A stretch of DNA of 64,000 bases from RGIG3009 sp045630285 (GTDB taxonomy: Bacteria; Bacillota; Clostridia; Oscillospirales; Acutalibacteraceae). Within the stretch, counting starts at the first letter, position 1, and every line of letters starts with the position of its first letter. The stretch spans positions 1-64,000 of the forward strand of contig JAZQSX010000015.1 of assembly GCA_045630285.1 (NCBI GenBank), given 5' to 3'. The notes under the pieces are model-generated. The model did not search any database, was not told the origin of the DNA, and saw only the letters and a program-made list of their open reading frames with translations. This document shows, piece after piece, positions 16,931 to 26,086 of the stretch. Both the position numbers and the translations under genes were made by a program.

Positions 16931-19114
16931 TCATCTGTTCCATTGCAGCGTTTCAATCTCACGCTTCCAATCGTAAAACGGCGTTGTATCCTGTGCCAGG
17001 CTGTCCCGTTTCAAGACTTTGGTATCAAAAACCGCCAAGCTCTGCTTTTGATACAACGGCAGCTCCACGGCCCACGCTGCGATGCGTTCTGCGATTTCTG
17101 CGTGCAGACTCTCGCGTTCCGTCTCGGTTACACTTTTCCGTGCCGCCAGTAACAGGCGATCCAATTCGCCGTCATACACGTCCAGATCCGCACGATAACT
17201 TCCGTTAGAAGCATAATAGGCATAGTAATCAGTACACGGCACCGCACTTCGAAAATCGCACCACAGCTCCAATTTGCCGGAGCGCACGTCCTTGATCAAC
17301 GACTTATCGTCCTCATAATCCAAAAGCGTCAGCGTGATACCGATACGCTCCAGGTCTGCTTTTGCCTCTTCCAGAAGCAGTGCTGCCGAATGGTCTCCCA
17401 CACCGCTTCCGACAAACCCGATCTCAAAGCTGAGCGGAGCGCCGATCGGTGCCGCCGTGATCCGCCCATCTGCTACCGTATATCCGGCCAATGACAAGCA
17501 CTCCAAAGCTTTGGCAACTGCCGCCTCGTGTCCCACGTCATTGCCGTCACCGAATACCGCCATTTCATCGGGCTGAGACGGATTGATAAGCACCGACCCG
17601 TATTCGCCGTAGTAAGCCTCAACAGCCGCTGAACGATGCGCGGCAAAGATCGTCATCAGCGCTTCCCGCAGCCGCACAGACGCTTCAGGAGCAGCGTTAC
17701 CGCCAAGACACACACGCTCCGCACTGATACCAATATACCCGTATCCTGCCTCCCGGATACTCTCCACGGTTACCGCATCACCACTCAAGACACCGCCGTT
17801 TGCCTTTTCCACCGACATCACCTGTGACGGCGTCATCTCCACCTTGGTGAGATGTGCTTTTCCGCCAAGTACTGCCTCCAATTTTTCCGTTTCCTTCACA
17901 GGTCGACATTCGATCTGCGCTATATGAGGCGTCCCGCGATAAAACGATTCGTTCGCCTTCAGGAAAACCGAGCCGTTGCGGCTTTCGGAGAAAACATACG
18001 CACCGGCGCCCAGCGGTTTGCGGTAATTTTCCCGTAATTCCGCCAAATCGCCTTTATTAAAGCCAAAATTGCCGCTTTCCGGCGAAAATTTCTTAACATC
18101 ACCATAGTAATGAAGCGGCGCGATCATAAAGCAGAACTGATGTAGTGCCGTCACGTCTGCTTCGGTCAGTGTCACCGAAAACGTGTGATCGCCCGTTTGA
18201 CGTATACCGGAAATACGGGGCGCCGAATTGCCTGTAATAACACCCTTTTTCAAAGAATCGCTCAGTTTTGCCGTGAGCAGATTGGTGAAATCGTTTTCCA
18301 CCGCCAAGGAGCGAATTCCAACCGAGGATACGTCGTATCCGTACAAGTCAACAACCGCATTAAACAGATCTGTCGCAGTCGCCGTTTCGGGCAGCTCGGT
18401 ATATCCCAGCGCTGCCGCTACACTGCAAACGTCGGTGCCCAGCCCATGTTCAATGCCGTCAGCCACGACCGTTTCGATAAACTCCGCACCCGTTTCATTG
18501 AATATCGTCCAAAACTCAATGGCCTCGCTCGCCGTATAGAATCCTTCCGCCGATCCATTCATCACGTTAGACGGTGTTTCTTCCAGGATCAACTGCCACT
18601 TCGGGGTCACATTACGCTGATACGCTTCCAACCCCTTGATCGGCAGCGACGACAACGATGACGTGCCAATATAGGTAGGATCGCACAGAACGTACATTGT
18701 AAAAATAACGTCCCTTGCCGTAAGCGGCGTGCCGTCCGAGAACACCAGATCGTCACGCAGTGTGAAACGGTATTCCACACTGCCGTCGGCGTGCGTCGTT
18801 TCCGCTACGTCCGCCGGCCCAAAATACGTGTACGGTGTGCCGTTATACTCTGCCGTCTCGCCGTCAATGCCGTTGCAAATCACTCGACCGGCACGATCGG
18901 TATACAGCAACTGCAGCTGCGTCAGCTCCATCACGGTGCGATCCGACTCCGCCGTCGCAAAAAACGGAGAAAAATTGCTGCCGAACGCCGTGCAGCTCAC
19001 AACGAGCGGCGTGTTTGCCGAGGCAGCCGCCTTATCGGACGCCCCGCCACATCCGGAGAGCGTGCACACGCACAAAAGCACGCAAAGCAACCGTATCAAC
19101 CAGCATCTGCGCAT
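16931..19114 (-). CDS. ABC transporter substrate-binding lipoprotein, family 5 (peptide/nickel type)
   Basis: A 727-residue exported lipoprotein. The N-terminus MRRCWLIRLLCVLLCVCTLSGCGG is a signal peptide with lipobox LSGC. The body has the family 5 features FSDGTPLTARDVIFTMYVLCDP and LGAGAYVF. It is longer than usual, with extra sequence in the first lobe (about 130-250). It would catch peptides or similar solutes outside the membrane, but no permease or ATPase gene lies nearby, so it depends on a transporter coded elsewhere. The M3 peptidase gene upstream on the same strand suggests peptide use. ATG 19114 or a GTG two codons earlier could be the start. Confidence 0.85.
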   Translation of the reverse strand: MRRCWLIRLLCVLLCVCTLSGCGGASDKAAASANTPLVVSCTAFGSNFSPFFATAESDRTVMELTQLQLLYTDRAGRVICNGIDGETAEYNGTPYTYFGPADVAETTHADGSVEYRFTLRDDLVFSDGTPLTARDVIFTMYVLCDPTYIGTSSLSSLPIKGLEAYQRNVTPKWQLILEETPSNVMNGSAEGFYTASEAIEFWTIFNETGAEFIETVVADGIEHGLGTDVCSVAAALGYTELPETATATDLFNAVVDLYGYDVSSVGIRSLAVENDFTNLLTAKLSDSLKKGVITGNSAPRISGIRQTGDHTFSVTLTEADVTALHQFCFMIAPLHYYGDVKKFSPESGNFGFNKGDLAELRENYRKPLGAGAYVFSESRNGSVFLKANESFYRGTPHIAQIECRPVKETEKLEAVLGGKAHLTKVEMTPSQVMSVEKANGGVLSGDAVTVESIREAGYGYIGISAERVCLGGNAAPEASVRLREALMTIFAAHRSAAVEAYYGEYGSVLINPSQPDEMAVFGDGNDVGHEAAVAKALECLSLAGYTVADGRITAAPIGAPLSFEIGFVGSGVGDHSAALLLEEAKADLERIGITLTLLDYEDDKSLIKDVRSGKLELWCDFRSAVPCTDYYAYYASNGSYRADLDVYDGELDRLLLAARKSVTETERESLHAEIAERIAAWAVELPLYQKQSLAVFDTKVLKRDSLAQDTTPFYDWKREIETLQWNR

Positions 19115-19148
19115 CGTCACACTCTCTCCTTTCGCTTCAAAATACTCG

Positions 19149-20849
19149 TCAAATCTCCGAAAGATCAAACTCTTCCAGCCACGCTGCCGCACGCTCACAC
19201 ACGCCGCGCAGACACGTTTCCTCAAACGGAGTGTCCAGTCCGGCATTCTGCAGCAACTCGGTAAACACCCGACTGCCGCCCTGCACCGTATAGTTCATAT
19301 AGCACTGCCAAGCAGCCTTCAGATCTTCTTGAATCCGCGCCCAGAATTGGAGCGACACCGTCTGTGCCAAGCAATAATCGATGTAGTAGAATGGCAGCGA
19401 ATAAATGTGATGCTGGCGCTGCCAGCCCTCACCCTCGCTGTAAAACGGGATCTCACCGTCCAGCCGCATCCACGGCATATACGTACCCAACAGCTCACGC
19501 CACACGGCATGCCGCTCGGACGGCGTCATATCGGGCCGCTCGTACACAACGTGCTGAAAATGATCCACCATCGTACCGTACGGAATAAAGGTAATCGCAT
19601 CGGCTAAGTGGCTGTACAAAAACTTGCGGGTGTCCTTGCCGAAAAAGCCCTCCGCCCACGGCCAAGCAAAAAACTCCATCGACATCGAGTGCACCTCGCA
19701 CCCTTCCATACTCGGCCAAGCCAACTGCGTCGGCACTCGATCACGGTTCATCCAATAGGCAAATGCATGACCCGCTTCGTGCGTCACGACCTCGACATCG
19801 CCCTGCGTGCCGTTGAAGTTGGCAAAAATAAAGGGTACTCGGTGGGCGGTAATCTCTGTGCAATAGCCGCCACCGGCTTTTCCCTCCTTGGACATCACGT
19901 CCAGTAGCTCATTTTCCAGCATTTCTTGGAAAAAAGCGCCCGTTTCCGGCGACAATTCCTCATAAAACCGCATGCCGTGCGCCAAGATATCCTCCGCATC
20001 ACCGCAGGGCTTGGGGTTTCCGGAACGGAACTTCAGCGCCGCATCGGCAAAACTCAGCGGATATGATTTTCCGAGCTGCTTCGCCCGCACACGATAAATG
20101 TTATCCGCTACCGGCACCAAATACTTCACGACCGCCGCACGGAACGCCTCCACATCGGTTTTCGTATAGCAGTTGCGGCCCATACGATAATATCCCAGTG
20201 TGGTATATCCTTCATACCCCAGCTTCCGACCCATGGTATCCCTCAACTGCACCAAACGGTCGTATAAATCATCCAGCTCGCTTTGATGCTCCTTGTACCA
20301 ACGCCCCTCCGCCTTCCAAGCCGCCAATCGACGCTCATCATCGGCATCCGTCTTAAACGGCGTCATCTGAGCAATCGTATACGTGCCGCCCTCAAACGGG
20401 ATCTGTGCAGAGGCCAACAGTTTTTCGTAGTCTTGAGTCAACTCGTTCTCCTGTTGCAGTTCCTCAATAATTGTCGCATCAAACGTTTTCAGTTCCAGCT
20501 CCGCATTGACAAAGTAAACTTCGCCGTATTCCTCTGCAAATTGTGCACGAAACGGCGACGCCAGCATCGCCGCCGTCCACTGCTGATCGTATTCCTGCAA
20601 TTCAGGGGACACCGTATTCCAAAACCGCATTTCCTCATCGTAAAAGGTATCCCGCGTATCAATGGAATGACGAATACTCACCAGCGTTTGCGCCGTATGC
20701 ACACGCCGATCCACGTCCTCCTTGCGCAAAAACACCGCTTTGGCTGCCGCATAATCCTGCGCCGCTTTCAGTTCTTCCGTCAAAGCGGTCAGCTCCGCCT
20801 TGATTCCCTCCAACTCGGGACGCACATACGTCATATCGCAAAATTTCAT
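19149..20849 (-). CDS. M3 family oligoendopeptidase (PepF-like)
   Basis: A 566-residue zinc metallopeptidase that cuts short peptides in the cytoplasm. The zinc site is THEAGHAFAYW (HExxH), with the downstream glutamate region SMEGCEVHSMSMEFF. The length matches M3 oligoendopeptidases of clostridia. GGAGGTG lies 5 bases before ATG 20849, so the longer open frame is not used. It precedes the peptide-binding lipoprotein gene by 34 bases, forming a likely two-gene peptide operon. Confidence 0.92.
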   Translation of the reverse strand: MKFCDMTYVRPELEGIKAELTALTEELKAAQDYAAAKAVFLRKEDVDRRVHTAQTLVSIRHSIDTRDTFYDEEMRFWNTVSPELQEYDQQWTAAMLASPFRAQFAEEYGEVYFVNAELELKTFDATIIEELQQENELTQDYEKLLASAQIPFEGGTYTIAQMTPFKTDADDERRLAAWKAEGRWYKEHQSELDDLYDRLVQLRDTMGRKLGYEGYTTLGYYRMGRNCYTKTDVEAFRAAVVKYLVPVADNIYRVRAKQLGKSYPLSFADAALKFRSGNPKPCGDAEDILAHGMRFYEELSPETGAFFQEMLENELLDVMSKEGKAGGGYCTEITAHRVPFIFANFNGTQGDVEVVTHEAGHAFAYWMNRDRVPTQLAWPSMEGCEVHSMSMEFFAWPWAEGFFGKDTRKFLYSHLADAITFIPYGTMVDHFQHVVYERPDMTPSERHAVWRELLGTYMPWMRLDGEIPFYSEGEGWQRQHHIYSLPFYYIDYCLAQTVSLQFWARIQEDLKAAWQCYMNYTVQGGSRVFTELLQNAGLDTPFEETCLRGVCERAAAWLEEFDLSEI

Positions 20850-20878
20850 GCCGCACCTCCGCAGATATATACACGGAT

Positions 20879-20908
20879 AGTATACCACAATTCTCCTCAC
20901 CTGCACAA
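20879..20908 (-). promoter_or_regulatory. Probable promoter for the oligoendopeptidase operon
   Basis: On the minus strand TTGTGC, an 18-base spacer and TATACT preceded by TGTGG (extended -10 like) lie about 30 bases before the start. Confidence 0.55.
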
Positions 20909-20920
20909 GTCCCCAAATAA

Positions 20921-20960
20921 AGAAAAGCCCTTTTATCTTGCAATAAAAGGGCTTCTTTGT
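20921..20960 (-). terminator. Terminator after the SPOCS gene
   Basis: AAGCCCTTTTAT pairs with ATAAAAGGGCTT around a 6-base loop. It lies just past the SPOCS gene stop, and T-rich sequence follows on the minus strand. Confidence 0.85.
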
Positions 20961-22487
20961 TTACCGCATCGGTATCAAAAGCATTGTATTTTCTTCCAGC
21001 ATATCCTGCGTCAAGCCGTTTTCCGCCTTGATCGCTTCAGGGGAAGTGCGTTCACGCCGTGCCAGCTCCCAGATCGATTCACCGGCGGAAGCGAAGCACA
21101 CCTTTAAGCAGCAGCCCTCCAGCAGGTCACCGCCCCCGCACGGAGCGGTTTCATCCACTTCCAGACGAACGACCGCCGACTGTGACTGTCTATCGCACTC
21201 GACACCGTGAATCATCACCCTCAAGCGCACCTCGGTATGCGTTGCGTTTTTGACAAACGTCGTCTCTGTGGGCAATGCCGTAACCGTCAAAGTCTCACAC
21301 GCCGACACCCGTTCCAGGTGATACTCGCCCGACCTCTCGTAATACGCAAGCGCACCGTTGCTATCCCGTACGATCATACCGATCAATGCTTCGCCAACGA
21401 TCGCATTGCCCGTCTCATCACAGCGGCTGTTCGCCGTAATACGGTCACACCACAGATCGACAATCTCGATGGCATCCTCCGGCGTTTCGATCACACAAGC
21501 TACGTCAGCCGTGTCCGAGCACACCGAACGGATCTGAAACATCTCCACCCGCTTTGTCTCCGTCGCCAGTGCGTAACGGGTGTGATACGCATCCGTGATA
21601 ATGTCATGCGTATCGGTTTCGTAGCATTCCAGTGCTACCGTCAGCTTCAAAGCAACCGACAGCAGCCGATTCTCTCCCCCGGGATCCTGCATCAGCCGTG
21701 CATCGCACTGTGTCACCCACACACGGCAGTCACAAAGCTGCTCCTCGGTCAATCCGTCAACATCCAGGATCTGACCAAACGGAATACTGTTATCCACGTG
21801 GCATAACACACCGTTTTGACGGTCGCTGACATAGACGGTATGCAGCTGCACCGTCCCCTTCACTACCGCTTTTCCCGCCATACGGCGGCATTCGGTGATC
21901 ACGGCAGCTGCTTCGTTACGCACCAGACATTCCGCCGGCGACGGGCCGAGATCGACCACCTCGTTGATCGACACCGCCTTTTCCGCCTGCGAGCAGACAA
22001 CCGTCCCCGACACCATACACCCACGGGCAAACAAGCCCTCATCCTCCACGGCAGAAACGGCGTCACAGCCTCCGTTATTCTTCACCTTCAGATCCACACT
22101 GAATGCACCGTGAATATCTACGCGCCGAGGGCCGGTAGCACGGCAATTGACATAATTAACACGTGCCGATAAGCGGATCACATCGTTTCCGTTCAAATCC
22201 TTCACCGTAAAGGTCGACGTGAAGGGCTGTGCGTGCTCATAACTGTATACACACCGCCGCTCCTCATCCAAATACAGCACCTGCAGATACGCCGTACCGT
22301 CTGCCGTAATGCGATCACCGCTGATGCGGTGAGATTGTACGACCGGATTTACCATACATTTGAGCACCGCCGTAATGTCCGGCAAGTAATCCGGAAGCAC
22401 GAAATCACAGTCGATCGGCTGCTCGTCAAAGCCGTCAAACACATCAGTTAAGGTCCCCAGTCGCTTGCAAATCGTTTGAAGCTCCAT
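20961..22487 (-). CDS. sipL: SPOCS (DUF3794) and LysM protein, SipL-like spore morphogenesis factor
   Basis: A 508-residue protein. The first 430 residues form SPOCS/DUF3794-type repeats, with recurring ISGDRITADGTAYLQVLYL- and KAVVKGTVQLHTVYVS-like blocks. A C-terminal LysM domain follows (VCFASAGESIWELARRERTSPEAIKAEN). This build matches SipL, which in Clostridioides binds SpoIVA and helps build the coat on the forespore surface. Other SPOCS proteins exist, so the exact name is inferred. AAAAGGAGAG precedes the ATG. spoVM lies just upstream on the same strand, and SpoVM also works with SpoIVA, which supports the role. Confidence 0.82.
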   Translation of the reverse strand: MELQTICKRLGTLTDVFDGFDEQPIDCDFVLPDYLPDITAVLKCMVNPVVQSHRISGDRITADGTAYLQVLYLDEERRCVYSYEHAQPFTSTFTVKDLNGNDVIRLSARVNYVNCRATGPRRVDIHGAFSVDLKVKNNGGCDAVSAVEDEGLFARGCMVSGTVVCSQAEKAVSINEVVDLGPSPAECLVRNEAAAVITECRRMAGKAVVKGTVQLHTVYVSDRQNGVLCHVDNSIPFGQILDVDGLTEEQLCDCRVWVTQCDARLMQDPGGENRLLSVALKLTVALECYETDTHDIITDAYHTRYALATETKRVEMFQIRSVCSDTADVACVIETPEDAIEIVDLWCDRITANSRCDETGNAIVGEALIGMIVRDSNGALAYYERSGEYHLERVSACETLTVTALPTETTFVKNATHTEVRLRVMIHGVECDRQSQSAVVRLEVDETAPCGGGDLLEGCCLKVCFASAGESIWELARRERTSPEAIKAENGLTQDMLEENTMLLIPMR

Positions 22488-22546
22488 TCTTCTCTCTCCT
22501 TTTACCTTTTCTACGGCACTATATGCCGTATCGGCTGCGATTATGA

Positions 22547-22583
22547 CAAAAGCGGCGGGAGAAACCGCTCTCCCGCCGCCGTC
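22547..22583 (-). terminator. Terminator after spoVM
   Basis: GCGGCGGGAGA pairs perfectly with TCTCCCGCCGC around a 6-base loop, followed by TTTT on the minus strand. It starts directly after the spoVM stop. Confidence 0.88.
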
Positions 22584-22664
22584 TTATGCCTCTTTTTTAA
22601 TATGGAACAACTGTCGCAAGATACCACCCAAAAACTTCGGACTTTTCACAACGACGATCTGCAC
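22584..22664 (-). CDS. spoVM: Stage V sporulation protein SpoVM (26 residues)
   Basis: Reading the minus strand from GTG 22664 gives a 26-residue peptide with a central KSPKFLGGILRQLF. This matches Bacillus SpoVM in length and in its core KLPKFLGGIVRAML. SpoVM is an amphipathic helix that senses the convex forespore membrane and anchors SpoIVA there. GGGGGAG sits 6 bases before the GTG, and a perfect terminator follows the stop. In Bacillus spoVM also follows the prpC-prkC-rsgA cluster, so position supports the call. Confidence 0.9.
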   Translation of the reverse strand: MQIVVVKSPKFLGGILRQLFHIKKEA

Positions 22665-22688
22665 GCAGAACTCCCCCTCACCCGAATT

Positions 22689-22835
22689 TCAGCATCGCAG
22701 CAGCGAGATGCCGGTAAGTACCAGTGCGAACGCCGCCAAAATGAGGATAAACCGTGTGGGAAACAGCAATGCCACCAACAAACCGGCTCCAAACGCCGCA
22801 AAGCAGCCCCCTCGATTACACTGTTTCCGTCTCAC
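22689..22835 (-). CDS. Small two-helix membrane protein, clostridial
   Basis: A 48-residue protein: a basic Cys-containing start (RRKQCNRGGCFAAF) followed by two hydrophobic stretches (GAGLLVALLF and FILILAAFALVLTGISLL) ending in LRC. I recall similar short proteins in clostridia, without a known function. GTG 22835 is preferred to ATG 22844 because AAAGGATG overlaps the latter. It lies 24 bases upstream of spoVM, so it may be part of the same unit. Confidence 0.55.
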   Translation of the reverse strand: MRRKQCNRGGCFAAFGAGLLVALLFPTRFILILAAFALVLTGISLLRC

Positions 22836-22944
22836 AGCACTCATCCTTTCTGCGGCCTGCCGCATCTGTATTATCAGCATATTCCGACGACGCCCTCGTG
22901 TGAAAAGAAAAACAGCGGGACAGCCCGCTGTTTCACATCATACG

Positions 22945-23832
22945 TTATTTATTTTCCCAGCTTTTTCGTGTTTCCGCCTGTGCATACATCGCACAATAGC
23001 TTTCGTAGCGTGTTGCCGCAATTTCCCCACGCTGTACGGCAGCCTTCACGGCGCAATCCGGCTCGTGCACGTGAGAGCATCCTACGAACCGACACTGCCC
23101 GAACAGCGGACGGAACTCACGAAAGCAATCCTCCAGTCGCTCTTTATCGATCGGGTGAATGCGCTCCATATCCAACGCTGAGAACCCCGCCGTGTCAGCC
23201 AGATAACCGCCAAACGGCAAAGGAAACAGCTGTGCCGAACGTGTGGTATGACGCCCACGCCCCAGCTTGTGACTAATCTCACCGGTTTCACGTTCAAAGC
23301 TCGGTTCTATCACATTCAACAGGCTGGATTTTCCAACGCCGGAGTTACCGGCAAAAGCGGTGATCCGCCCTGCCAACTGCTCCCGAAGCGGCGCTGCCGT
23401 TTCCGGCCTGGTCACCGTCACCGTAAAAACCGGGATCCCGGCCAACCGATAGGTGGCTTCCAGTTCAGCCGTATCCTGCAGATCGGATTTGGTAATCACC
23501 AAAAGCGGCTCGATCTCATTTTCTTCCGCAATAGCAATCAGCTTATCCAACAGCATCGGATGCGGTGCCGGCTCAGCGATCGAAGCGATCACCGCCAGCT
23601 GATCCAGATTGGCAACCGGTGGACGCACCAGAATATTGCGACGGGGTAAAATGCGCTGCAGCGTGGCGGAAACACCGTCCCCCTGCACTGCAATCTCGAC
23701 ACGGTCACCCGCTACCGGTGTGATTCCTTCCCGTCGAAAACTGCCACGTGCTTTGCATTCATAAACCGCATCGGCGGTCTCCACGTAATAGAAACCGCCG
23801 ATGCCCTGTAAAATCAAACCTTCACGTACCAC
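22945..23832 (-). CDS. rsgA: Ribosome small-subunit assembly GTPase RsgA
   Basis: A 295-residue circularly permuted GTPase that checks late 30S maturation. It has an N-terminal OB domain (VREGLILQGIGGFYYVE), then TKSD (G4), the P-loop GNSGVGKSSLLN (G1) and DTAGF (G3) in permuted order. The C-terminal zinc knuckle is CRFVGCSHVHEPDC. The open frame continues upstream into antisense of the prkC repeat, so the start is placed at GTG 23832, 8 bases after AGGG. It follows prkC closely, as in Bacillus (cpgA). Confidence 0.93.
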   Translation of the reverse strand: MVREGLILQGIGGFYYVETADAVYECKARGSFRREGITPVAGDRVEIAVQGDGVSATLQRILPRRNILVRPPVANLDQLAVIASIAEPAPHPMLLDKLIAIAEENEIEPLLVITKSDLQDTAELEATYRLAGIPVFTVTVTRPETAAPLREQLAGRITAFAGNSGVGKSSLLNVIEPSFERETGEISHKLGRGRHTTRSAQLFPLPFGGYLADTAGFSALDMERIHPIDKERLEDCFREFRPLFGQCRFVGCSHVHEPDCAVKAAVQRGEIAATRYESYCAMYAQAETRKSWENK

Positions 23833-23845
23833 TGCCACAACCCTA

Positions 23846-26068
23846 TCACACCGTACCCGCAGGCGTATTGGTGCCGTTCGGATCGTCCGTACCACTGGGT
23901 TCATCGGTGCCGTTCGGATCGTCTGTACCGTTCGGATCGTCCGTACCGCTCGGATCATCCGTACCACTAGGATCGTCCGTCGCAGGCGGTGTGTCTACGT
24001 CGGTGCTGTTATCTACGAACACATCCTCGTAGAACTCCTGCGGCACGTCGCTGCCGGTACCTTCCTTGCCGTTGATCAGATACTTGGCATAGATCTTCCA
24101 ATCGCCGCCATCGTGTTTGCGCACACGCACCGTCACCCAATACAGCTCTTTTTCCTGTTGCACCGTCAGCGTGATGTTCTCACCGCTCGGCAGCTGCTCG
24201 AGATACTCCTTATACAGATCCGAGCTTACAAATACCTGAACGTCCACGGTGAAATCGACCTCAGGCAAGGGGAAAACCAGATCCACTGCGTGGAAGCCGT
24301 TCGACACCTCAAACGTGATCGGGGTATCCACCGTCACTTCGCCGTCCGCGGGGGTCTGCGAAATAACGGTATCCTTCGGGAACTCACTGAATACGTAAGT
24401 AACGTTCGTTGCGATGAAAGCAGCCAAGCCCTCCTCGGTAAGCTCCACTTCAGCCAGGAAGCCTTCCTGCTGCAACGTTTCGATCGCTTCCTTAAGGTCC
24501 AGACGAGTGACGTCCGGCACGGGAACCGCTTCTACTGGCGAGTCACCGTTGCTGACGATAATTATGATCTCCGAATCCAAAGGCAGCTTGTCGGTTTCCG
24601 GATTAAGCGGAATATACATACCGTCCTTTTTCTGCTCCAGCGCCATAACATACCCTTCGGGGTACTCGTCGCTTTGCTCACGGCGAGGAATGCCGAGCAC
24701 GAAGTTCATCGCCAGCTTTTCTTTGGCTTCCTCCAAAGGAAGACCGATAACCGGCGGGATCTCCACCAGCTTCATGCCACGGCTAACGGTAAGCGTAATG
24801 GTATGCACGCCCTTTTTCACCGACTGACCAGCATCCAGACTCTGTTTAATAACCGTGCCTTCCGGATGCTCGTTATCATAGGCATAGGCATAGTCGTTGA
24901 ACTTAAACCACTCCAGATACTGCGGGTTTTTGGCGATCTGCTCCACCGTCATGCCCACGAAATTCGGCACGGTGATGGAATTGCTCTCGTTTTGCTCGCT
25001 GCTTCCGCCGTATTCGTCCAACAAATACATACCCACGAACACCGCTGCCACAAGCACAAACGCCGCAACCACCGCACTGATGACCGGGATGATCGGAAAC
25101 GGCTTCTTCTCTTTCTTTTCCTCATCATCCCAGCGATTCGTCGAAGCAGGCTCCTCGCCCTTAACACGGGTGATCGTCTCCATATACCGTGTCGGGCTCT
25201 CATCTACGAAATACTTGTATTCAAAATGGATGCTGGGATTCTTCTTAAACTCATCGAAATCGTACAGCATTTCCGCCGCAGACTGATACCGCTTGGAAGG
25301 ATCCTTCTGCATAGCCTTGACCGTGATGTCCTCCAATCCCTCGGGAATATTGGGATTGATCTCACGGGGCGGCTTCGCCTCCGACTGCAGCTGCATGATC
25401 GCCACGGAAACGGCGCTGTCCGCCTCAAACGGCAGCTGTCCTGCCAGCATTTCATACAGCATAACGCCGACGGAATAAATGTCCGCCTTCTCGTCCGTGA
25501 CCTCACCACGAGCCTGCTCGGGGCTGATGTAATGCACGGAACCGATCGCTTTGTCGGTCGCACGGGTGGTGCGGATATCCTGACGGGAGAAGCGAGCGAT
25601 GCCGAAATCGGTCACCTTGATCGTACCATCAGGCAACAGCATAATGTTCTGGGGCTTAATATCACGATGCACAATACCTTTATCGTGAGCATGCTGCAGC
25701 GCACGCAGGATCTGCACCGTGAAATGAACAGCTTCCTTCCACTTGAACTCCTGCTGCTGATCGATATATTCCTTCAGCGTGATACCGTCAATGTACTCCA
25801 TGACAATATACTGCATCCGATCGCCGAAGCTCACATCATACACCTTGACGATGTTGGGGTGAGACAAGATCGCAATCGCCTTGGATTCGTTCTTGAAACG
25901 ACGGGTAAACTCATCGTTGGCAAGGTACTCCTCCTTGAGGATCTTTACCGCCACGACACGATCGTCAATGTTATCATATGCTTTATACACGTACGCCATA
26001 CCACCGACGCCGATGATCTCTTTGATCTCGTAACGGCCGTCCAGGCGTTTTCCGATATACTTATCCAT
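23846..26068 (-). CDS. prkC: Membrane Ser/Thr protein kinase with PASTA domains
   Basis: A 740-residue sensor kinase. The kinase domain (about 10-265) has VAVKIL, HRDIKPQNIML and DFGIARFS. A membrane helix lies near 323-345. Outside are three PASTA-type repeats (about 360-580; TVPNFVGMTVEQI, EIPPVIGLPLEEA, PVPDVTRLDLKEA), then a beta-rich domain. The C-terminal tail is built from repeats of the DDPSGTDDPNGT kind. PASTA domains bind peptidoglycan fragments; in Bacillus PrkC triggers germination and growth responses. It pairs with the phosphatase gene immediately upstream. Confidence 0.95.
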   Translation of the reverse strand: MDKYIGKRLDGRYEIKEIIGVGGMAYVYKAYDNIDDRVVAVKILKEEYLANDEFTRRFKNESKAIAILSHPNIVKVYDVSFGDRMQYIVMEYIDGITLKEYIDQQQEFKWKEAVHFTVQILRALQHAHDKGIVHRDIKPQNIMLLPDGTIKVTDFGIARFSRQDIRTTRATDKAIGSVHYISPEQARGEVTDEKADIYSVGVMLYEMLAGQLPFEADSAVSVAIMQLQSEAKPPREINPNIPEGLEDITVKAMQKDPSKRYQSAAEMLYDFDEFKKNPSIHFEYKYFVDESPTRYMETITRVKGEEPASTNRWDDEEKKEKKPFPIIPVISAVVAAFVLVAAVFVGMYLLDEYGGSSEQNESNSITVPNFVGMTVEQIAKNPQYLEWFKFNDYAYAYDNEHPEGTVIKQSLDAGQSVKKGVHTITLTVSRGMKLVEIPPVIGLPLEEAKEKLAMNFVLGIPRREQSDEYPEGYVMALEQKKDGMYIPLNPETDKLPLDSEIIIIVSNGDSPVEAVPVPDVTRLDLKEAIETLQQEGFLAEVELTEEGLAAFIATNVTYVFSEFPKDTVISQTPADGEVTVDTPITFEVSNGFHAVDLVFPLPEVDFTVDVQVFVSSDLYKEYLEQLPSGENITLTVQQEKELYWVTVRVRKHDGGDWKIYAKYLINGKEGTGSDVPQEFYEDVFVDNSTDVDTPPATDDPSGTDDPSGTDDPNGTDDPNGTDEPSGTDDPNGTNTPAGTV
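23875..23985 (-). repeat. Tandem 15-base repeats coding the prkC tail
   Basis: About seven imperfect 15-base units, each coding GTDDP(S/N), sit at the 3' end of prkC. The repeat also keeps an artificial reading frame open upstream of rsgA. Confidence 0.8.
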
Positions 26069-26086
26069 AAGAATCCTCCTGCGTCC

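Noticed and set aside
23833..23967. A longer N-terminus for RsgA rich in RTIRT repeats
   Set aside because: It is the antisense of the 15-base repeats of prkC and lies inside that gene; family homology starts after it.
23875..23985. CRISPR-like array because of regular short repeats
   Set aside because: Units are 15 bases without spacers and code a protein tail; no cas genes are present.
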